64,000 nucleotides of DNA from Clostridium sp. GTDB lineage: Bacteria > Bacillota > Clostridia > Lachnospirales > Lachnospiraceae. Of the stretch, positions 18,695 to 27,666 are shown one piece after another. Both the position numbers and the translations under genes were made by a program. Within the stretch, counting starts at the first letter, position 1. Each line of letters starts with the position of its first letter. The stretch is taken from assembly GCA_023664385.1 (NCBI GenBank), contig JAMPFU010000005.1, forward strand, positions 48,268 to 112,267. The letters run 5' to 3'. Below the pieces are notes generated by a model that was not told where the DNA came from, searched no databases, and saw nothing but the letters and a program-made list of their open reading frames with translations.

Positions 18695-19558
18695 TTAAAT
18701 TAAACTCACGATATATGAGTTGTCATCAATAAAAACTCCTTCTGATTTTTCATTTACCGAAAAGTCAGATACATATTTAACTAATTTTTTGTTGAATATT
18801 CTTTTTTTGCCATCTTCTGATAATATATAATTCTTATTTAATAAATATCTTGTACCATCTGTATGACTTCCCTTTTTTGTGTACTGTGAAGTTTTTGTAT
18901 TAACATTTATATATGCAGAATTTCCACATCGATATTTGTGTTTAATGGCATGCAGCTCCGTAAACCCTGTATCCTCCTCAATTAGCTCCACAAAGTCTTC
19001 ACTTCTACCTATGGAAGTCAGTTCACCTAAATGATTATATATACAATTCAGTGTTTCATCACTGGAAGCAACATGTATAATCAGTTCTACATCATACAAA
19101 ACCTCATAGAATTTTGGACCTTTTGTTAATATTTTATAATCAGAATTTGTTCTTGTTTTTCCTGATAATTGCTGAAAAGCTTTAAACTCATCTTCATTTA
19201 TAATCTGTATATTTTCTCCGTTTTTAAAATGACATTTCCCACTTTTCGCTCTCGCAACCTCAATAAATGCATTTGATAATGATTCCTTGTTTAGCATTTT
19301 AACTAATGTAGTATTTTTTCTATCATCGTCAATTTTATTATGAAAACAATTATCAAAATATACCTCTTTTCCCATGCCTCCGTAAGTGCCTTGAATACTA
19401 ATATCCATCTTGTGATATTTTGTATACTTGCAGGCATTATGTAATGCTCCTATAACAGTTGAATATGGTGGCAAAGGATATGTCATTTTATTATCAATTG
19501 TTTCCTCTCGCCTATAATTAGCGGAGCTTTGTTTTAAATGAATTCTTAATGCTTTCAA
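18695..19558 (-). CDS. cas5: Cascade subunit Cas5 (I-B)
   Basis: A 287-residue RAMP protein that caps the 5' handle of the crRNA in Cascade. The N terminus MKALRIHLKQSSANYRREET followed by TYPLPPYSTVIGALHNAC is the typical Cas5 start, with the proline-rich turn and first helix. It sits between cas7 and cas3 with gaps of 11 and 21 nt. Confidence 0.92.
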   Translation of the reverse strand: MKALRIHLKQSSANYRREETIDNKMTYPLPPYSTVIGALHNACKYTKYHKMDISIQGTYGGMGKEVYFDNCFHNKIDDDRKNTTLVKMLNKESLSNAFIEVARAKSGKCHFKNGENIQIINEDEFKAFQQLSGKTRTNSDYKILTKGPKFYEVLYDVELIIHVASSDETLNCIYNHLGELTSIGRSEDFVELIEEDTGFTELHAIKHKYRCGNSAYINVNTKTSQYTKKGSHTDGTRYLLNKNYILSEDGKKRIFNKKLVKYVSDFSVNEKSEGVFIDDNSYIVSLI

Positions 19559-19569
19559 TCATACCCCTC

Positions 19570-20493
19570 CTAGCTATAATATTTATCAATCTCCGTTCTT
19601 AGCTCACTGAAAAAGTCAGATGTTGTCTTAGCATTTAACTGATTAATGATGTCATTTTCATTATCCAACTGTCCACACTTTAATACACCCGCTTTAAAGT
19701 TACCAATATCACTGTTCAATTTGTTTTCAATTCCTTCTTCAAGAACCAAAGCATTGTTTATAATTTTTACAACATTTTCAAAAAAGTGGGTTTTTCTAGT
19801 TGAAAGTCCACCTATCACAAAAATCGGTTCCGCATTATCCATATTTCCCTTAACAATTAACGACAGTGTCTCAACAGCAGATAATATTGAGTTGACACGT
19901 TCTACCTTTTCTTGGTTATCAGCTTCTGCCTTAAAATTTTCATCAACACCGATACGCTCCAAATCAATCGTAATACTATAAACTTTCAGGGATTTATCAT
20001 ATTCATACTGATATGGCATTAACCCTGTTGTATCATTTTTATTTTGTACATTTAACCCATTTGCTTTTGCATAATTATTAGCAAGCTGTAAATTATTATG
20101 AAATCTTAATTCATTAATAAGTGGATCTACAGAGATAGCATCAGTAATGTAAAATGAACTTTTTCTGATGTGTGTCATTTTTTCTGATGTGGTCATGTAA
20201 CCGCCTTCTAGTGCTCGACAATTTGCGGCATTGACTTCTACATCTACTTTTTTTTGTGCTACAGCTTTTTTATTTCCTGACTCTTCTTTATTTAAAACAG
20301 TTGCAAGATCATCATAAAGTCCTGCTTGTTCACATATGGCATTTTTCAGACTTTCACGGCTTCTTACTGCATATTCTTTTTGATTTCTATAAACTTTTTG
20401 AACACTTGCAGTATTTCCTAAACTCTCACCATAGTTACTTGATATATTTGCAACAATAGTTAATGTTAATGATTTTGCTAATTTAATATCCAT
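19570..20493 (-). CDS. cas7: Cascade backbone subunit Cas7 (Cst2/DevR family)
   Basis: A 307-residue RAMP protein that coats the crRNA in several copies. It starts MDIKLAKSLTLTIVANISS, followed by YGESLGN and YAVRSRESLKNAI, as in the Cst2 (I-B Tneap) type. The start at 20493 has AAGGAGG 8 nt upstream; longer in-frame starts overlap cas8 and lack a site. Confidence 0.94.
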   Translation of the reverse strand: MDIKLAKSLTLTIVANISSNYGESLGNTASVQKVYRNQKEYAVRSRESLKNAICEQAGLYDDLATVLNKEESGNKKAVAQKKVDVEVNAANCRALEGGYMTTSEKMTHIRKSSFYITDAISVDPLINELRFHNNLQLANNYAKANGLNVQNKNDTTGLMPYQYEYDKSLKVYSITIDLERIGVDENFKAEADNQEKVERVNSILSAVETLSLIVKGNMDNAEPIFVIGGLSTRKTHFFENVVKIINNALVLEEGIENKLNSDIGNFKAGVLKCGQLDNENDIINQLNAKTTSDFFSELRTEIDKYYS

Positions 20494-20512
20494 AATATCT
20501 TCCTCCTTCAAT

Positions 20513-21943
20513 TTAAGCATCTTTGCTGTTTTTTTCTTGTTTATTTTTATTATCATAAGGAACCAATGCATTTGTAAAACATATTGCTATATCAGAATAA
20601 TCCTCTTTATTATCAATAAGGTCATAAATTGTCCTAATTTCAGAACCTCTATATGCTGACAATTGTAGCATTATTTCCAATAATCTTTTGTAATCATGAG
20701 CAAGAATTGCACTGGTAAGCTTTATTTTATATGATTTAGCCTTATCCTCTCCTAATTCTTGTCCTATTGAATATCCTGCATCTTTTGCTCTTTTAATTAT
20801 GTCATTCATATTTATCACTCCTTTCCAAGCAATATTTATTGATATTAAATGCTCAATAATAATACTTGCATACATTTTCTCTTTCTTAAAGCTTATTACA
20901 AGAAGCTTCTCCAAAAGACTATCTAATAAAATGCCTTTTATACAACAATTGAAGACCTCATCTTCAACATTGAGACTGCCGTCAACAAAACGGATGTTAT
21001 TTAATTTATCTTTAATTTGCCCCATTTTACTTAATATTTGTGGATTAATATAAAATGTTTCAAATACATCTGTTTTTTTATCTCTCATAATCACTTCAAC
21101 GTCATATGCCATCATGCCTGATGAGGCAATTAATCCGTTTATGAGCTTTGTTTTCCAATGGTTTTCATCCTTTTTTTCCATAATATTTTTTACAGTTATG
21201 TTTGTGGCACACAACTCATCAATATCACAATTGTCATTTAAAAAGAATGAAATAGGAGTATTTGGAAAAGCAAATGGAATAAAATCAAACTCAATTATAT
21301 CATTTGCGACAAATGTATCCTTATCAAATCTGTATGCAGCATTATTGCTTTTTCTATCTTCGTCCACTGTATATCCGATTAGTCTGCAATGTTTATATTC
21401 CTTCGTAAATTTTAGATAATCATCTAATTTTATGCTCTGTTTTGTACTTTTAATAAAAAAAGCCTTGTAAATCCTAAAGATATATACATGTTTAATAAGT
21501 TTAATCCGATTATCTTCTATTTTTTTGAAAATATCACATTCATTTGTCCCATCAAACTGCAAATTCTCAAAAAATTGTTTCATTACTGATATCTTTAAGT
21601 TCTTATTAATTTCAGTAATTTGTTCTTCCGTATAATTTTCTTTTCCAAGCATCTTACTTATTCGCACATGAGGAAATTCGTCTTTAAAATAATCCTCGCA
21701 AAATAAAAGATACCGTTCTTCTGTTATATCACTTTGATTATATTTAATCCCTTCAATATATCCCCCAATATCTTTATATACCTGTATGTCCTCCCCTCTT
21801 TTCGTTTTTTCATGTAAAATCCTTCCTTCTTTTTCTTCCCAATACGCAAAGTATTTTACGATACCGACCAGTGCTGCGGAAAATCTCCATTCAACAGGCA
21901 ATAAGAGGGTATCGTAAGAATCGTTATCCAATTTTAATTTCAT
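20513..21943 (-). CDS. cas8b1: Cascade large subunit Cas8 (Cas8b1/Cst1-like)
   Basis: A 476-residue large subunit, which in I-B systems reads the PAM and recruits Cas3. Assignment rests on its place between cas6 and cas7, its length and the N-terminal TLLLPVEWRFSAALVGIVKYF of the Cst1 kind. No zinc-finger cysteine set is obvious. AGGAGG precedes the ATG, 9 nt after the cas6 stop. The C-terminal 120 residues are helical and may take the place of a separate small subunit. Confidence 0.88.
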   Translation of the reverse strand: MKLKLDNDSYDTLLLPVEWRFSAALVGIVKYFAYWEEKEGRILHEKTKRGEDIQVYKDIGGYIEGIKYNQSDITEERYLLFCEDYFKDEFPHVRISKMLGKENYTEEQITEINKNLKISVMKQFFENLQFDGTNECDIFKKIEDNRIKLIKHVYIFRIYKAFFIKSTKQSIKLDDYLKFTKEYKHCRLIGYTVDEDRKSNNAAYRFDKDTFVANDIIEFDFIPFAFPNTPISFFLNDNCDIDELCATNITVKNIMEKKDENHWKTKLINGLIASSGMMAYDVEVIMRDKKTDVFETFYINPQILSKMGQIKDKLNNIRFVDGSLNVEDEVFNCCIKGILLDSLLEKLLVISFKKEKMYASIIIEHLISINIAWKGVINMNDIIKRAKDAGYSIGQELGEDKAKSYKIKLTSAILAHDYKRLLEIMLQLSAYRGSEIRTIYDLIDNKEDYSDIAICFTNALVPYDNKNKQEKNSKDA

Positions 21944-21952
21944 GTATACCTC

Positions 21953-22681
21953 CTATTCTTCCGCCATCACGCTAAACATTCCAAAGCATGAAGATCTGCG
22001 GCTTCCCATTCCTGCTTTTGACAGATAATCCAATACTTTAGGACTTCCTTCCAAAATAAAATCGCCCAGTGAGCACTCGATTTTGATTCCATAATGTCGA
22101 ATAATCGCTACTTTAGCATTTACAGGCATAATGTCTACAACACAGTCATTTTCAGCAAATCCTGCTGATTTGAGCTGTTCATATAAGACCTTTTTTGCCG
22201 CGTCACAAAATTGGTCTTGTTGTTTAACAGAATAATACCAGTCCTTATTTGTATCAGGATAATGCTTGCGTATACATAAAGGTGCCTGCATTTTTATCAA
22301 AATCCGGTTGCTTTTGACTGTTTTTTCCGTAAGCTGCCTTACAGTATGCAATGTCATGGAATTTTCCATTGGCAAAGGAAAATCCTTTCCTTTTTGTGCA
22401 ACTATGGCGGAAAAAAGTATAAATCCTGTTTTACTGTCAGGCGTCGAGACAAATAATTTGAGTTTTGTATCTGCTACAATCAGCTTATCCTTTTCATATG
22501 TCGGAGAAGAAAACTTTACCGATAAAGTAAACGACTTATCTTTTCCAGTCTCATAATATGTATCAAAATATTTTCCCTCATTTGCTTCTGACAGACATTT
22601 CTTCATGTAAGAAATGATACATTTACGCCACTCAGATGGTAATATTTTTTGCTTTAAATTAAACTCTGCAACAAGCTTCAT
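21953..22681 (-). CDS. cas6: crRNA-processing endoribonuclease Cas6
   Basis: A 242-residue RAMP endonuclease that cuts the array transcript within repeats. The C-terminal glycine-rich loop GMGSRRSSCFGMF is diagnostic. The ATG at 22681 (MKLVAEFNLK) has AAAGGAGG 7 nt upstream. It is the first gene of the cas operon. Confidence 0.93.
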   Translation of the reverse strand: MKLVAEFNLKQKILPSEWRKCIISYMKKCLSEANEGKYFDTYYETGKDKSFTLSVKFSSPTYEKDKLIVADTKLKLFVSTPDSKTGFILFSAIVAQKGKDFPLPMENSMTLHTVRQLTEKTVKSNRILIKMQAPLCIRKHYPDTNKDWYYSVKQQDQFCDAAKKVLYEQLKSAGFAENDCVVDIMPVNAKVAIIRHYGIKIECSLGDFILEGSPKVLDYLSKAGMGSRRSSCFGMFSVMAEE

Positions 22682-22745
22682 AGTTAGACCTCCTTTCAAG
22701 GTTATTTTTATCCATAATATATAAATATCTCCTTTCGCTTTTTTT

Positions 22746-22805
22746 ATTATATAACATTGTAAATACATAAAACTTGTCGTTTATGCAAAAAAAGTGTTGT
22801 TTATG
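22746..22805 (-). promoter_or_regulatory. cas operon promoter with 20-nt-spaced direct repeats
   Basis: On the - strand a TATAAT box (22751-22746) lies about 65 nt before the cas6 start. Upstream of it, two copies of CATAAACRACA (22785-22775 and 22805-22795) are spaced 20 nt, about two helical turns, with the nearer copy over the -35 position. No good -35 hexamer is present, so the promoter may need an activator. The XRE protein encoded next door is the obvious candidate. Confidence 0.55.
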
Positions 22806-22816
22806 AATTCCTTATT

Positions 22817-23380
22817 TTATATTAAACTATTTAAAGTATACTCCCACGTATAAAACCATGGCTCCTTAATGTAGTTTTGTATTGCATAAATCTTTTCATA
22901 TGTAGTTACTTTATCATCTTCATTTTCGTCTAAAGAGCATATTTTATAATATACATCCTTAATATATTCTGCATTTTTTCCTCCGTTTTTTAGATATCCA
23001 TTTATACAATATTTTAACAACTGTTTATCATTATTTTTAAGTGCAGCTTCACAAATCCCTTCATATTCACGTATATAATACTGCATTAAATAGTTACATT
23101 CAGCAACAGGTTCATCAAGTCCTAAATTATAATTATCCATTATACAGCTTGAAATATTATTGATTGTTTCAGGTAAATTCATATTTAATATATCATCAAT
23201 ATGAATATTAAATAATCTCCCAATTTCTGATAAAGCTTCATAATCTGGTTTTCTTCCTTGATTTTCCCACTTGTTGATGCCATCTCTTGAAAAATGAAGA
23301 TTATCCGCAAGCTCCTGTTGTGTCATTTTTTTGCTTTTTCTTAAAAATTTTATGTTAGTACTAAAATTGCTTTTTTCCAT
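22817..23380 (-). CDS. XRE-family regulator beside the cas operon
   Basis: A 187-residue protein. The N-terminal helix-turn-helix (about 5-65) reads IKFLRKSKKMTQQELADNLH and SRDGINKWENQGRKPDYEALSE-like, a clear Cro/C1 type. The C-terminal 120 residues are acidic and helical, of a kind seen in many Firmicutes XRE regulators and not assigned to a family here. It is on the same strand 135 nt upstream of cas6, so it probably regulates the cas operon. A perfect palindrome lies just upstream of its own start. Confidence 0.88.
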   Translation of the reverse strand: MEKSNFSTNIKFLRKSKKMTQQELADNLHFSRDGINKWENQGRKPDYEALSEIGRLFNIHIDDILNMNLPETINNISSCIMDNYNLGLDEPVAECNYLMQYYIREYEGICEAALKNNDKQLLKYCINGYLKNGGKNAEYIKDVYYKICSLDENEDDKVTTYEKIYAIQNYIKEPWFYTWEYTLNSLI

Positions 23381-23400
23381 ATTGCTTCTCCCTAAATTAT

Positions 23401-23422
23401 AATAATTTAATATTAAATTATT
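23401..23422. promoter_or_regulatory. Perfect 22-bp palindrome upstream of the XRE gene
   Basis: AATAATTTAAT followed by its exact complement, centred 31 nt before the XRE start codon and flanked by TATAAT boxes on the - strand. It may be the regulator's own operator. Confidence 0.5.
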
Positions 23423-23493
23423 ATATACAGAAAGTAAAGGGACAGAAAGGCACGTTTGTTATGCCAAATGCAAAAATATTTATCACACCATTG

Positions 23494-23522
23494 TTGACAA
23501 GAAGATTATCTTCTCTTATATA
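23494..23522 (+). promoter_or_regulatory. + strand promoter with a palindromic spacer
   Basis: TTGACA (23494-23499), 17 nt and TATATA (23517-23522). The gap contains the perfect palindrome AGAAGAT-T-ATCTTCT (23500-23514), an operator-like site. It faces the hairpin cluster at 23529-23733, where no protein gene is present. Confidence 0.55.
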
Positions 23523-23528
23523 TTATAT

Positions 23529-23733
23529 AATAATATAAGTCCTATAAACAGGACGCTTATGCATAAATTTCAAAATTTCAAAATTTATTATAGAACCTTC
23601 CTCACTCTTTATACAGCTACAGCTTTACTGCCGCTTTGGGGCAAAGCCTAGCAGGATTTTTAATCCTGCCTATAGGAAATTCGAGGAATTTCCTATAAAA
23701 TAGAAAAAGCACCCACGTTAGCGTGGATGCTTT
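23529..23733 (+). ncRNA. Candidate structured RNA of about 205 nt
   Basis: Five hairpins follow one another: ATAAG-TCCT...AGGA-CTTAT (23537-23562), GCTTTG/CAAAGC (23633-23647), GCAGGATT/AATCCTGC (23651-23669), a perfect 11-bp stem TATAGGAAATT/AATTTCCTATA (23671-23697), then the terminator-like hairpin at 23706-23733. A + strand promoter lies just upstream and there is no reading frame. A decayed cluster of palindromic repeats is the alternative. Confidence 0.4.
23706..23733 (-). terminator. Terminator of the downstream membrane-protein gene
   Basis: AAAGCACCCACG, loop TTAG and CGTGGATGCTTT form a 12-bp stem with one G-T pair. On the - strand it is followed by a T run, so it serves the gene ending at 23791; on the + strand it could end the candidate RNA. 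Confidence 0.7.
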
Positions 23734-23790
23734 CAATCAGCAATTGCCTATCCATTTACATCTACATCTTTACAGAAGTCCATTCCTATC

Positions 23791-24498
23791 TTATTCAACC
23801 CCATCTGTCGTCTGCGTGAATTGACCCGCTTCCATCTTATCAAGCCTTGCTTCTTTCCGATACCGAACCACAACCAAAACAATTGCCAACAAAATAAGTA
23901 CAAATGAAATGGCAGTCATAACATACATGACAGACACATCCGCAGGTCCGTAAAGCACAAGACATTCTCCGTCAGAGTAGGCAGAAATCATTTCTTCTAT
24001 TTCGCTATCTGTATACCCCATTTCTTTTAGCCCGTCCCGAAATGCATCTTCCAGTCCGTCCAGCTGCTTTTCCATTTTTACTGCTGTACCTTCAAAATGT
24101 ACTGTGGTCTTTGGAAATTCGCCGCCCATCAGGTAAGCTTCCGTTTCTGCGGTTAAGGTTTTCATGGCGCTCAAATCGTCCTTGCGGACATAGATTGCCG
24201 CTACGCCCTGCTCTCCTACAGGAATTAAATAATAATAACCTGTCGTTTTGGAGGCTGTCCTGGAATTTTCATATTGTGTATAGCTTTCCTGCGATGCAAA
24301 GCTTCCAAAACTGTAATAAATGTCGCCTTTAATATGCTGTCCTTTCTTCAAGCCGTCCTCCAGCACCTCATCATAATCATGGGCAGGCATAAAAAGCTGT
24401 GGAAATGTATTGCTCCTTATCAGTGAGACAAGCAAAATAATCCCAATAAACAAAAGTATCAGTGACGCTCTTGAAAAACTTTTCATTAATCGTTTCAT
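23791..24498 (-). CDS. Two-pass membrane protein of unknown function
   Basis: A 235-residue protein with a membrane segment at about 11-28, an external domain of about 150 residues and a second membrane segment at about 190-213, then a charged tail. The external part has repeated Tyr/Ser stretches (YYSFGSFASQESYTQYENS) and an acidic helix. No family was recognised. The upstream spacer (24499-24764) holds direct repeats. Confidence 0.75.
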   Translation of the reverse strand: MKRLMKSFSRASLILLFIGIILLVSLIRSNTFPQLFMPAHDYDEVLEDGLKKGQHIKGDIYYSFGSFASQESYTQYENSRTASKTTGYYYLIPVGEQGVAAIYVRKDDLSAMKTLTAETEAYLMGGEFPKTTVHFEGTAVKMEKQLDGLEDAFRDGLKEMGYTDSEIEEMISAYSDGECLVLYGPADVSVMYVMTAISFVLILLAIVLVVVRYRKEARLDKMEAGQFTQTTDGVE

Positions 24499-24559
24499 AA
24501 TCGTATCTACCTTTCATTTTTTATTTCTTTATCAGTAAATTACAAAAATGCATTATCCT

Positions 24560-24640
24560 AATTTTGTAATCCACAAAGATTTCTTATCACAATTTTGTAA
24601 TCCACAAAGATGTTTTATCATCACTTTATAATTCACCAAA
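24560..24640. repeat. Direct repeats, period 31, upstream of the membrane-protein gene
   Basis: A 21-nt unit containing TTTTGTAATCCACAAAGAT occurs at 24560-24580 and again at 24591-24611, with a weaker third copy near 24622. They sit 62-140 nt upstream of the start at 24498. They may be regulator sites. Confidence 0.5.
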
Positions 24641-24764
24641 ACACGGTACGCTGAGTTTGATATTTTCCATATAGTACCATATCGTCAATCAAAGACTGGC
24701 GATATGCTATTTGTGATGCTTTTTCGCAAAGTATAATATGCGTTTGCTCATATTATATCATCTG

Positions 24765-25379
24765 TTACTTCATCTTCTTAATATATTCAACAATAAAATC
24801 CACGTTATCCTCAATGCTCATCAGACTGCTGTTAATGAACACATCGTAGCTGTCAAGTGCGCCCCACTTCTTTGAGGTGTAGAAATTGTAATAGGATGCC
24901 CTCGCCTTATCCTCCTTGTTTATTTGTGATTTAGCCTTGTCGTAGGTAAGATTAAACCGTTCCATTACCGTTTCAATACGCTTTTCCAATGGGGCATATA
25001 TAAACAGGCTTACTTTATTCGGATTTTTTCTAAGGGCATAATCAGCGCATCTTCCAACTATGACACAAGGACCTTCCTCTCCTATCTTGTTTACCGTATC
25101 AAAGGTTGCCTGAAATGCCTTTTGGCTAAGGTCAGTCTGATAGCCTCCCGAGGTAAAGCCAAAGCTGTATGGATCCATGACGATTGAGTACAGAAAGCTT
25201 CTGGAAGGTCTTTCATCCAGTGTTTTCAGCACTGCCTCGCTCATGCCGCTGTTTTTTGCCGTCTCATTTAAAAGCTCCTTGTCATAGAAGGGTATGCCAA
25301 GCTTTGTTGCAAGCTCACGCCCAATTTCCCTTCCGTTGCTTCCAAACTGTCTGCCGATTGTAATAATTTTGTCTGCCAT
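24765..25379 (-). CDS. Cytidylate kinase-like family protein
   Basis: A 204-residue P-loop protein. The N terminus IITIGRQFGSNGREIGRELA carries a modified Walker A and IPFYDKELL is shared with cytidylate kinases, but the family is distinct from true Cmk and its substrate is unknown. Arginines and lysines that could grip phosphate follow in VGRCADYAL. It lies 15 nt after the patatin gene on the same strand and may share its transcript. Confidence 0.85.
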   Translation of the reverse strand: MADKIITIGRQFGSNGREIGRELATKLGIPFYDKELLNETAKNSGMSEAVLKTLDERPSRSFLYSIVMDPYSFGFTSGGYQTDLSQKAFQATFDTVNKIGEEGPCVIVGRCADYALRKNPNKVSLFIYAPLEKRIETVMERFNLTYDKAKSQINKEDKARASYYNFYTSKKWGALDSYDVFINSSLMSIEDNVDFIVEYIKKMK

Positions 25380-25394
25380 AAAAATACCCCCTTT

Positions 25395-26366
25395 TTAATA
25401 ATTCTCAAATTTCTTTGCAAGCGCATTAAATTTATCTATATTGGAGCTTACCCTTGCCTCCACGCTTTTTATTGTTGACTGCGTCTTTAACCGCATCATA
25501 ATTTCGTCATGGTCTATTTTTGCAAGCGCAGACTCCATCTTTATGTAGTTTTCATCCATGTTAAATTTTGTTTTAATGGCACGAAGACCGTCTTTTTCGC
25601 CCAGCATCTGCCTGTAATCGATTGATTTTGAGGAAAAATCCAGTGTTCCGTCCACAAGATTTCCAAGGTCATAGCTTGGGTATATTGTAACAAAATGTGC
25701 ATCCTGCCACTTGGAAGCGTCAAATATCTTGCCATGCGTTAAGCCGATAACAATAAACTCACGTATTCCTGCATCGTAGAGAGGCTTTACCGGCTCATTG
25801 TCACAGATGCCGCCGTCCCTGTAATAGCCTCCATTAAATTCCACTGCCTCATACACAATCGGAAGCGCTGTTGAGGCGAGAAGGATTTTCTTTATGTTTT
25901 CCTCGTCATAATCCTTTAAGCGGGCGTATTCAGGCTTTGGCGCAACATTGTTTATGGAATTGTAAAGCTCCACGCGTTCGGCATTTGTTCCGTTTGCATC
26001 GCCAATTCTGCACATGGCGGCATAAATGTCATACGGCGAGGCAATCAGCTTCTGAAAGTCAAGATATTTGGAAATCATCGCAAGCATTTCATCCCTTGAA
26101 AAATAAATGCGTCCATCTATAAGCATTTCAAGGTCAACGTCAAATACCGTTTCCATATCGATATCCTTCCATGCGTCATACATAAGCTGTATGTCGTCCA
26201 TTGCATAAAGCATTGCATTTACTGCACCGATTGACACGCCCGATATTGCGCTTACCTCATCAAGCAGTCCGTTTTCCTTGAGTGCCTTTAAAACGCCTAT
26301 CTGATAGGCGCCCTTGCCCCCGCCGCCTGAAAGCACAAGTCCTGTGCCCAATTTTTTTTCTGCCAT
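25395..26366 (-). CDS. Patatin-like phospholipase
   Basis: A 323-residue serine hydrolase. It shows the oxyanion loop SGGGGKGAYQIGVL (about 13-26), the nucleophile GVSIG (about 43-47) and the catalytic Asp in YRDGGICDN. Members cleave acyl chains from lipids with a Ser-Asp dyad. The ATG at 26366 has GGGAGG upstream; an in-frame ATG twelve codons earlier is weaker. Confidence 0.9.
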   Translation of the reverse strand: MAEKKLGTGLVLSGGGGKGAYQIGVLKALKENGLLDEVSAISGVSIGAVNAMLYAMDDIQLMYDAWKDIDMETVFDVDLEMLIDGRIYFSRDEMLAMISKYLDFQKLIASPYDIYAAMCRIGDANGTNAERVELYNSINNVAPKPEYARLKDYDEENIKKILLASTALPIVYEAVEFNGGYYRDGGICDNEPVKPLYDAGIREFIVIGLTHGKIFDASKWQDAHFVTIYPSYDLGNLVDGTLDFSSKSIDYRQMLGEKDGLRAIKTKFNMDENYIKMESALAKIDHDEIMMRLKTQSTIKSVEARVSSNIDKFNALAKKFENY

Positions 26367-26439
26367 TTCAGTAACCTCCCATAAAAGTATATGAATTTTC
26401 ACCTATAGTTTATATATTCATAAGAGATGAGGAAATTGC

Positions 26440-27636
26440 TTACCTCGGCGCCATAAGCTTTGTAATTGCCTCCTTGAGTCCTTCAACCGTAAGCGGATAC
26501 ATATCATATATTTCCCCTAAGGTCCGTTCTGACTCCATCCATGCAAGAGAGTTTAATTTGCCATGAAATCTCGGATTCAGCCATACCGCCTTCTTATATT
26601 TCTCACGAAACATTTTATTCCATTCATAGCCGCTTCGTCCATCATTGGGACCTCGGTAATTTCCGTTAATATCAAAAAGCTCCTCCGGCGCCATCTGTGC
26701 ATCGCCTACAATGATTACCTTGTAATCCTTGTCTGTGTGGCGGAACAAATCGTCCAAATCAATCCAATTGCCATACTCACATTCTGCATCCTTATAGACC
26801 TTACTGTAAATGCAATTGTGGAAATAATAGGTTTTTACGTCCTTAAAATGATTTGCCTTGTGAACTGCCTGAAATAAATCGTTACACATCTCAGCAAAGG
26901 GCATCATCGTGCCGCCGCAGTCAAAAAGTAAAAGAAGCTTTACGGAATTTTTCTTTGGCTTGTCAAATTCAAGCTGAAGATACCCGCCGTTGTTACAGGT
27001 GCTGTCTATCGTTTTGTCAAGGTCAAGCTCCGTTTTTGCCACGTCAAGCCTTGCAGAAAACTGGCGAAGCTTTCGGAAGGCAACCTGAAACTGACGGATA
27101 TCTAAGGTCTTGTCGTGCCTGAAATCTGCATATTTACGCTCTCCCATAACCTGAAAGGCAGAACGCATGCCCGTCTGTCCGCTGACGCGAAGCCCGCCCG
27201 GATTGCGTCCGTCATGTCCAAAGGCAGAGCCGCCGCTTGTTCCGATCCAATAGTTTCCGCCGTTATGCTCCTCCTTCTGCTCTGTCACGCGCTCACGGAA
27301 CATACGCTTTGTCTCGTTCATGTCGACCTGTCTGTCAAAGCTGTAAATATCCTTATTTAATTTGCTTGTGTCCATCTCGCCCTTGTCAAGAAATTTAAGA
27401 ATATCAGCAGGGAGCTGTTCCTCGGCATGTATATTTTTAAAATACTCCATAAAAGCGATGTCAAACTTATCGTAGTCCGACTCCGTCTTTACAAGTATCA
27501 TACGCCCAAGGTTGTACATGCCCTCCAAGGAAGAATGTGCAAGCCCCCTGTCAAGGGCGTCCATAAATGTAATCCACTCCGTCATGGATATTTTTAAGCC
27601 TTTTTCCCTACACACATATAAAAAATCTGTAAACAC
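26440..27636 (-). CDS. VWA-domain protein (CoxE-like), partner of MoxR
   Basis: A 398-residue protein with a von Willebrand factor A fold in the C-terminal half. LLLLFDCGGTMMPFAEMC stands where the DxSxS metal site usually is, so that site is altered to D-C-G-G-T. The N-terminal half is helical. The start is GTG with AAGGAG upstream. MoxR ATPases usually work with VWA proteins to insert metals or remodel complexes; the target here is unknown. The MoxR gene is upstream, across a 234-nt structured spacer. Confidence 0.85.
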   Translation of the reverse strand: MFTDFLYVCREKGLKISMTEWITFMDALDRGLAHSSLEGMYNLGRMILVKTESDYDKFDIAFMEYFKNIHAEEQLPADILKFLDKGEMDTSKLNKDIYSFDRQVDMNETKRMFRERVTEQKEEHNGGNYWIGTSGGSAFGHDGRNPGGLRVSGQTGMRSAFQVMGERKYADFRHDKTLDIRQFQVAFRKLRQFSARLDVAKTELDLDKTIDSTCNNGGYLQLEFDKPKKNSVKLLLLFDCGGTMMPFAEMCNDLFQAVHKANHFKDVKTYYFHNCIYSKVYKDAECEYGNWIDLDDLFRHTDKDYKVIIVGDAQMAPEELFDINGNYRGPNDGRSGYEWNKMFREKYKKAVWLNPRFHGKLNSLAWMESERTLGEIYDMYPLTVEGLKEAITKLMAPR

Positions 27637-27666
27637 GCATAAACTCCTTATTATTGTTCATTAGAG

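Noticed and set aside
22650..22710. A short upstream reading frame (MDKNNLERRSN) overlapping the cas6 start
   Set aside because: The nearest GGAG is 13 nt from its ATG and the frame has no sign of conservation; kept only as a possibility.
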